Assembly: GCA_948567375.1 (NCBI GenBank)
Contig: OX419759.1
Span: 16,894,744-16,958,743, forward strand
Length of the DNA stretch: 64,000 nucleotides
Origin: Lunularia cruciata
Taxonomy: Eukaryota > Streptophyta > Marchantiopsida > Lunulariales > Lunulariaceae
Direction of reading: 5' to 3'
The notes below the pieces were generated by a model. That model searched no databases and was not told the DNA's origin. It worked only from the letters and a program-made list of their open reading frames with translations. Every line of letters begins with the position of its first letter. Positions within the stretch are counted from its first letter, which is position 1. Made by a program: the position numbers and the translations under genes. Below, one piece after another: positions 57,636-64,000 of this stretch.

Positions 57636-60600
57636 ATGGAAGGCTCGCGTTCCGCTCGTCGGAGGGAGCGTGGGGATGACAGAGGGGGCAGAAAGAGACT
57701 TTCGCTGACGGTTCCGATTTGCAAGGACTTTGTTCGAGGACGATGTTCTCGATCGCCTTTGGATTGCCGATATGCTCATCCTCCTTCTACAGTTGTTCTC
57801 GACGGGTTAGATTCATCTCTTGACCTTCTACTCTTGATCAATTCGTTCATTCAACAAAAAAGCTCCCCCTTCACCGTGGCACGAAATTGAGGATCCGTTG
57901 TACACTGGCACAGGGGGTCACTACAAGTGTCCAATTGCGTTATTTTTAGCATGGTGCCTGGCTAGATGAAGGTAAACTGCCGTACCTTGTGGTTCTCGTC
58001 GAAGTTCTTCATGTCTGAGAAGTTCTTTTAAGTCGTAAACTATGAACTCGTTCTCGCTGGGCTCGGCTGCACCATGACTCCAGACAACGTGATAAAAAGC
58101 TCTCCAGTAAGCGGACAAATCGTTGTCTCAGCTACAAGATCTTGATTGACGCCCTATCAAGAACGTTTCATACATCTGAAATCAGAACCGCGGGGACGCT
58201 TTTTAGATGTCAATTCTTTCCTCACTTCCAGTTGCATCGTTCTATCAGCAAATCTATTGAGTACAAGTCTGTGGTCAAGCAAGCCTGAAACAGAAAATGT
58301 CTCAGTTGCGAATTTGGACTATAGTGGCTACCTCTAAAACTGATGTTTACCATCTAGACTGGAAGCACGTTTTCCTGCTTTCACAGAGCTATGTGGCTAG
58401 ATTGATATGGAGTTTGCATATGTGCATGTCTTTTACGTGACTATTTTCCTTCTGCAATTACCACCAGTGTCGTCCTTGCTTCAATCCTATATAGTAAATG
58501 GAAGTGAAAGATGAGCAACTCATTTTCTGAAGTGTAATATGTTTCTCTTTGCTGGCTGAAACTTACAGGGAGGTGGTGATAGTGTGCTTTGATTCACTGC
58601 GTGATCGTTGCATTCGAGGTCCAATTTGTCGATACTTCCATCCCCCTCCTCACTTGCGAGCGTACGTTTCCCCCTCTAATCACACGCCTGCTCAGAACGC
58701 AAACGTCTTTGACTACGTTATTTTAAGTCTTGTGTCGCTCTTCTCTATGTACCTTTTTCAGACCTTTCATGTGGACCTTAATCTTAGCTCAAACCTTTAG
58801 TTCTGATCAAATTTGCTGCCAGTTACTCCCAAGATCCTGCCGTTTCTGCCACTTAGATAGGTCACCGATTTTTCGAGCATTTCAAATAATGACAGGATGT
58901 CTCAGTAGGGCATTTATTCCGGATGTATGGTGGAAGGTAGCTCACCACCTTGCCTTAATGAGCTGTAACCCAGCGCATGGACCTGCTCTTGGTGCGTAGC
59001 AGGTTGTTACAGGAGACGGCTGGGATTGAGATTTCGCCTCAAATAGCTTATCAGCCTGATTCTGTAATACTCTCAAATCTATCGACTGAGTGGCCATTCT
59101 TTATTATGCAGACGTGGTGCTTCCCTACTACATGAGTATTGTGGTCGATATGTTTATTTAAGAGCAGTAAGCACATGCTAAGCGTACTGTGATTGAACAT
59201 GTAAGATCTACTTGCAGGGAAGATCCCCTCACAATCTTCTTCTTGGTCCGACAAGATTGCCTGCACCAATATCAGTTTCTGCCCCACTTCCGTTAAAAGC
59301 GACCACAAGACCTTCTATAGAGGTATAATCAGCACTCCACTTAACTGAAATTGACATCCGTAACATGTTTCCTGTGGCTAGATCGATTCTTGACTTCACA
59401 CGTCAAGTAACTCAATTTTATAGGATCGGAGAGATAGCACCAACTTTAGTAGACTCTTTTATGAGTATCATTACTTGACGAACCAATCTTACGTCATCCC
59501 CTGCGATTTCCTACTCCCTTGCGATTGCAGTACACGTGCCACTATTGGAGAATCTCAGAGAGACCTCAACTTTGAAGTCCTGGTAGTGTAGCACAGTTGA
59601 TGTCTACTCATCCCGTCGGAAAAGTTGTCTTATCTTGGTTGTTACCGGGAAATTAGGGTCCAGTCCCATTCTGCATGACGAGATGTCCCCAATGTTCAGC
59701 CACCAAGCAATGTCCAATATGTGACTTTGCTATCGCTATGACGTCGAATTTTCTGGTTTGGTTTCCGGATACGTCTACACCTCGACGAAAGCCTGCCCGG
59801 GGCAATGAACAGGTTTATTGTACTTGTTATATCACCAAGCAGTTCCCGTATGGTTGGTTATTTTGCTCGATGAAAGGCGTGCCAGCTGTTTGTTCCCAAG
59901 GTGTCCTCCGATCTCATTATAAGCAGCTACATTGCTTTGACAGGTGTGCAGAGATTACGTTAGAGGACGGTGCACTCGTGATGCTCAAGAGTGTCGTTTT
60001 GCACATCACAACCCCACTGGTGGTGATGGAGAGTATGTCATTGTATGTTCTTATCAAACAGCAACACCGGCCATAATACTGAAAGTAGTAGTTCCAGGCA
60101 ACCATGTATCATGAATCAAGCATGCAGCAAATCTCCTTTTGATTTCGTATGTGGTTTTTAAGCTTGGCATTGATATGGATCACTGTGGTATTCCTTTATA
60201 GGTATGTCAGGATTTCCTTCGAGGAAAATGTGAACGGGATTCCTGTCGCTACTTGCATCCACCTGATCATCTGAGATCGCGCATTCGTGATGTATGAATC
60301 ATTCCAAATAACAGGAAACAGTGTTATTGAGCAGATTAAGTGTATGCCTACTCACAGACTAACTCAAAATGTGAACATACAAGGGAGAAAATATCTGAAT
60401 TCTGTTGAAAGGCTGAGTATGCCCTGTATGTGACGACTGCAGATTCCTGTTGGTCCCACTCCTTTGGCCGTCGATCGTTACGATCCAGGTCCCTTTGACG
60501 CTCCAGTAGACAACTATGCAGCTCGTCTATACGAACATCAGGTGTCTTTCCTGTGAAGCTTTTGTTGTCCTGTCAGCAGTAGGGCTCAGCCAAGTATCTC

Positions 60601-61882
60601 TAATTTGTCCCTTCTATCTCCATAAAATTCTAACATAGACAGGAAAGAGAACAGCCATCTTTCTAGAGCATGTCCTGCAAGATTTTCAGCTCGTTTTACT
60701 GATGTGAGCATTCGTGTGTACTTACCATCTTAATCTGCAGGCTGCAAAGCGCATGCGAATTGAGGAGCATGCCTGGGATCGCTATAGAAGATGCTCTCCA
60801 GGCCCTGTGAGTGGCTATGATACCGGACAGGTCAAAATATTGACCGCTATAAGCTATCTAGTCGCATTAAGATTTCACCTTCCTGCCGTCAAACCCTCTT
60901 TCTGACTCTTTGCTCTTGTTAGCCCACGGAAGTTAAGAGCGTATTTGAGTAACTTTGCTGGTTGATTGGTTTCGTTGGGCGTAATATATGACGACTCATT
61001 TCAACTGGAAATCTCTTGTTGTATGATAGTTCTATAGTGCAGGGCATACGACTGCTGGATATTCAGCCCCAGCTCCACTTCTTGTTTTGCACACTCAAAG
61101 CCGTACTTTCCATGGTAAATTGGTGACAAATCTGATGGAAATTAATCCTTACACTGCTGATTATCAAACGTCAAGAGTCAAAAGTATTCATTGCCATTTT
61201 CTCACTTCAATGGAAGTTGTTCTTCGCCAGTTTTCTCTGACTGAGTGGGACAAATCCTTGAGATCTAGCTACAGTAAGACCCAGTAAGGCCACGGCAGCT
61301 ACTGAATCCGTCCGCGACGAAGATCAAGACTTGTATGAATTCATTAAAATCAGGATTGTTAGACAGTTTCAGCTCAGTGTTTTATGGAATAAAGTAATGC
61401 TAGGACTTCACGAGATTTAAGTTAACGTTTGTTGCAGATCAAGACAAACTCCCAATTTGTAGAGACTTTCTGCACAACAAGTGTTCTAGAGACACCACAT
61501 GCAGATATGTGCACCCAGAGCGGCATACAGAGGTGAGGGAAACTCAAACTGACATGAAAAGCCACGCTCAGTTTCTGATGATGGGCCGAGTAATGCTAGT
61601 ATAATATTTCTTCTCATAGCTTAAAGTGAAAAGCTTCTAGCTAATGCTATTATTGTTCATCAGGTTATCGACAATCATGTAACTCTATGTAGGGATTCTC
61701 TTCGCGGGAAGTGTAAAAGAGAACATTGTCGCTTCTATCATCCACCAACGAGGAAGTCATTTTTACCTCGAGAGGGGGAGCCTAAAATGCCCGCGAGTGA
61801 GGAGTTTCCTGGTTCTCCAGATGTAGTTCCTCACATAAGCTCTGACGTTGCATCGCCTGGAGCGGATGACGGAAACGATTGA
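57636..61882 (+). CDS. Muscleblind-like protein with six CCCH zinc fingers
   Basis: Probable nuclear RNA-binding protein of about 390 residues. Exons inferred from GT-AG sites and phase: 57,636-57,805; 58,569-58,661; 59,003-59,063; 59,218-59,322; 59,944-60,042; 60,202-60,291; 60,443-60,541; 60,741-60,810 (end uncertain); 61,043-61,114; 61,438-61,532; 61,664-61,882. The ATG gives a basic Arg-rich start (MEGSRSARRRERGDD). Fingers start at Cys 29, 63, 145, 178, 294 and 327: CKDFVRGRC, CFDSLRDRC, CRDYVRGRC, CQDFLRGKC, CRDFLHNKC, CRDSLRGKC, each completed by C-X3-H. Spacings CX7CX(6,5 / 6,4 / 5,4)CX3H alternate long-short in three pairs, like the two pairs of animal MBNL; finger 2 followed by HPPPHLRA is strikingly MBNL-like. 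Between pairs lie a Pro-rich linker (exon 4), the Ala/Arg-rich exons 7-8 and exon 9. The acidic Ser/Pro tail ends NGND-type (DDGND). All exon phases fit except the exon 8-9 junction, where both strong donors (60,807 and 60,831) leave phase 0 but exon 9 needs one base, so a weaker donor at 60,811 or a missed micro-exon is needed. The neighbouring transposons do not disrupt it. Confidence 0.85.
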
Positions 61883-63400
61883 TCGGTGAGTTGACTCAGC
61901 TTGCATGGCATCATGATTCCCGTTCAGTCGGAATTTTATCGTACTACAATTATTGACTATCGAGCCAACTTATTGGCCAGCAGGGACAGATGTTCCATCC
62001 TACTAATGTTATCGTTCTTGAACAATTATTGTGAGCAGAGATATTATAGTTTATACTTACTGGTTTCGCTAGAATTAGTGACGAGGCTTACAGTGACAGC
62101 AGTATTGACATAATTTTTTGCCTTTTATTGTTTCTGCAGTAGTCATTTGGCTCCATATGCACGAGGAATATTGTTTTAGTGTAAGTACAACCCGTTGCAA
62201 ACACAAGTTGCTCAAGTTGCTCTTGCCTCAAGTGCAGCAAGCTGCTGCGTGGTCAACATTCGGCTGCATCTTGCAGATCCATTGTACGTAGGCTGTAAAG
62301 ATTGTAATGAACTCTTGCTTGAATTGCTGTGCATTCCTTTTACGAGACCTTCTACTTCTCATGTAGAATATACTGGCCTTGTAAGTTGCCCAGATCGACC
62401 ACTGCAAGGTCACTTGTTGTGTAGGGTAGTTTATACTAGTAGTTTTGCGAGACACAAAAGATGCCATAGTTCTGATGAAGAAAGAAGGAAGAAAGTAAAG
62501 GGGGAAAGTAGCTGGAATCGGTCTTTTCTTATTGGTTTTGGAGCGGTTCTCTACAATTTAGGGTCGAACCTTTCCTCAAGAATATGATGTGTATCTAACA
62601 TTCTTTAGATGACTGATTCTGGGCCTGCATGAAGGCCCATTGACCGATAAGTTTGATAGGATCTCGAATGTTCTTGTTCTCGTCATTCTTCCCATATATA
62701 TGTTGTTCATTGGTGTGCTTTGGGCTGCTCCCAGATGATTCTATATGGTTTTTTTACAAAATCTTAGCCTCAGTAGACAAAATTTCTGTCAACGGCTGGA
62801 TATATGAAACTTGAACAATAAGTGTACTGCCACACTTTCGCTCTTGTTTGAAATCATATGAGTCGCTGCTATGGACATTCCTCTCAAATCGAAGCTAGGT
62901 GTCTCACACATCTTGTATCTTAACTTATTTTCCTTTTCTTTAGCCTTATTTGGGCTTCCGGGAAACTTCAAGATACCATCTCTGGTAGCTCAGCGCAGAA
63001 TAAGTTGACCACTTATCACATTCTCCTGATTGCAAGTATAATTCCGCACATCCAGTCATGTATGTCACTCACACCTCGTCCGCTTGTTCATTTTCAATTT
63101 ATTTTTGTATTGTTGTAATCTTCTCGTGTTTGTTGGTTCGGTGCAAGGGTGTCGCATGACTGTAAATTTAGTCTTATAAACTTCGTCATCTTCAACCACA
63201 CGAAGTTTAGCTCATTGGATTGTCTTGGACGTCTGCGTTGTAACACCGGAGATCGCAGATCCATTTGATACGCTTGTCTTGGCATGGGATTACGATGGCA
63301 AACTTCGGGTTGGCTTTAGGATCCTTAGTTCCTATAGATTTACATTTATTCCATACTTTTTAGTTTTGGTTGTATATAATATAATATCAAAGATTAAAAA
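61883..63400 (+). other. 3' region of the CCCH gene, possible 3' UTR introns
   Basis: A strong donor (CGGTGAGT) lies 4 bases after the stop, with acceptor TTTCTGCAG ending at 62,139, then a 41-base segment and a second strong donor GTAAGT at 62,181. So the 3' UTR may carry one or two introns; the next acceptor is unclear (CTGCTCCCAG near 62,733 is possible). I see no other gene; ORFs here lack ATG starts or domains. Confidence 0.45.
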
Positions 63401-64000
63401 AGAGAGTTAATTATTTCTTATTCAAATTGATATAATATTAGTTATTTAATTTTATTTAAAATTATAAAATAATTATATATCTCATGAGCTTATAATATAA
63501 TCTAATATATTTTTTGTGATGAATATCATATAATTTAAAGTAAAGATAAAATATTATTATTTATTTCTATTATTACCAGTTTAGTCTCCTTGCATGATGC
63601 ATGTGGAAACATAAATAGTCTTCTTCTCCACCTTTTGCCCCCTCTCCAACCACAATTCTGTATGTCGTCCCTCTCCCTATTGGTGTCCCACCACCAAGAG
63701 TAGTTTCAACCTTTGTCTTCGTTTCCAATCAGTTTTGTCCATGATTTATATATGTTATCCCATCCTTCGGAACATTTCTGGCTCCTGTCCCCTATGTACC
63801 TACTCTAGCAACAATCACCTCTTAAAGGTAAGGAAGATTATTTGAATGTTTTGCAAGTAATTAGATTTTAATAAACTTTCTTTGCTTGTAATTATCCTAT
63901 CATATTCTCGTTGTATTATAATTAAAAGTTGAAAAGGAACGTTATGAATGGGAATAGAAAATAAAATTGAACACTATATCATATTATTTTTTAATATGAT
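63401..64000. other. AT-rich intergenic sequence
   Basis: Very AT-rich runs (63,405-63,570 and 63,890-64,000) around a less biased stretch. No gene, repeat end or RNA recognised. Confidence 0.6.

Noticed and set aside
57292-57708. 138-codon ORF overlapping the CCCH gene start
   Set aside because: It covers finger-1 DNA in the wrong frame; its Cys pattern does not form a finger.
58730-58999. Open frame that could be an exon after finger 2
   Set aside because: It does start after a usable AG and fits phase, but the product is hydrophobic and low in similarity to a linker. The 59,003-59,063 and 59,218-59,322 exons join finger 2 to finger 3 in phase and give a Pro-rich linker.
62195-62587. 130-codon ORF downstream of the CCCH gene
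   Set aside because: It starts at TTG, has no domain, overlaps probable 3' UTR splice sites and shows no similarity that I recognise.

Overview
This window is nuclear DNA of a land plant: about 55 kb of nested LTR retrotransposons (1-55,266) followed by one spliced protein-coding gene on the + strand (57,636-61,882). Evidence for a plant genome: Ty3 elements with chromodomains or Tat/Athila-like features, primer-binding sites matching plant tRNAs, a Ty1/copia remnant, GT-AG introns of roughly 80-900 bp, and nonsense mutations that look like decay of methylated cytosine (CGA to TGA, CAA/CAG to TAA/TAG). I cannot name the species. The element types would fit a seed-free plant or a gymnosperm, but that is only an impression. 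I found no rRNA, tRNA gene or CRISPR array.

Layout. (1) 1-3,027: pol fragment (+) of a Tat-like family, here called family 1, split by an internally deleted solo LTR of a giant-LTR family (452-2,349, minus, TSD GAGTC). (2) 3,028-6,671: LTR end, PBS, gag and protease of a giant-LTR Ty3 element. (3) 6,672-21,362: a broken minus-strand family-1 copy (B). It holds two insertions: a complete 6.6-kb chromovirus (6,989-13,634) and a 3.77-kb solo giant LTR (14,566-18,331, TSD ATAGT). (4) 21,363-22,260: leader and LTR of another family-1 copy (D). (5) 22,481-29,658: a young full-length family-1 copy (A, minus) whose LTRs differ at about 7 of 691 bases but which lacks the integrase core. (6) 29,826-36,213: RT end, RNase H, integrase and the 4.3-kb 3' LTR of a giant-LTR element. 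(7) 36,214-38,226: copia 3' end and LTR. (8) 38,310-40,150: Ty3 relic with a PHD-finger-like tail. (9) 41,120-41,676: old solo LTR of the chromovirus family. (10) 42,040-55,266: chromovirus F (+), containing a 2.07-kb solo-LTR-like insertion and a second copy of its own family, E (minus).

The gene at 57,636-61,882 has about 11 coding exons and encodes a protein of roughly 390 residues with six CCCH zinc fingers in three pairs. Finger spacing and the sequence of finger 2 and its C-terminal flank closely resemble animal muscleblind (MBNL) splicing regulators, so it is probably an RNA-binding protein.

The most notable transposon observation is that the giant LTRs (about 3.76 kb without later insertions) each carry a sense-strand reading frame of about 850 codons, with a conserved N-terminal domain, an acidic hinge and a long coiled coil. 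Family 1 also carries an extra zinc-knuckle ORF upstream of gag and a conserved small ORF running across its primer-binding site.
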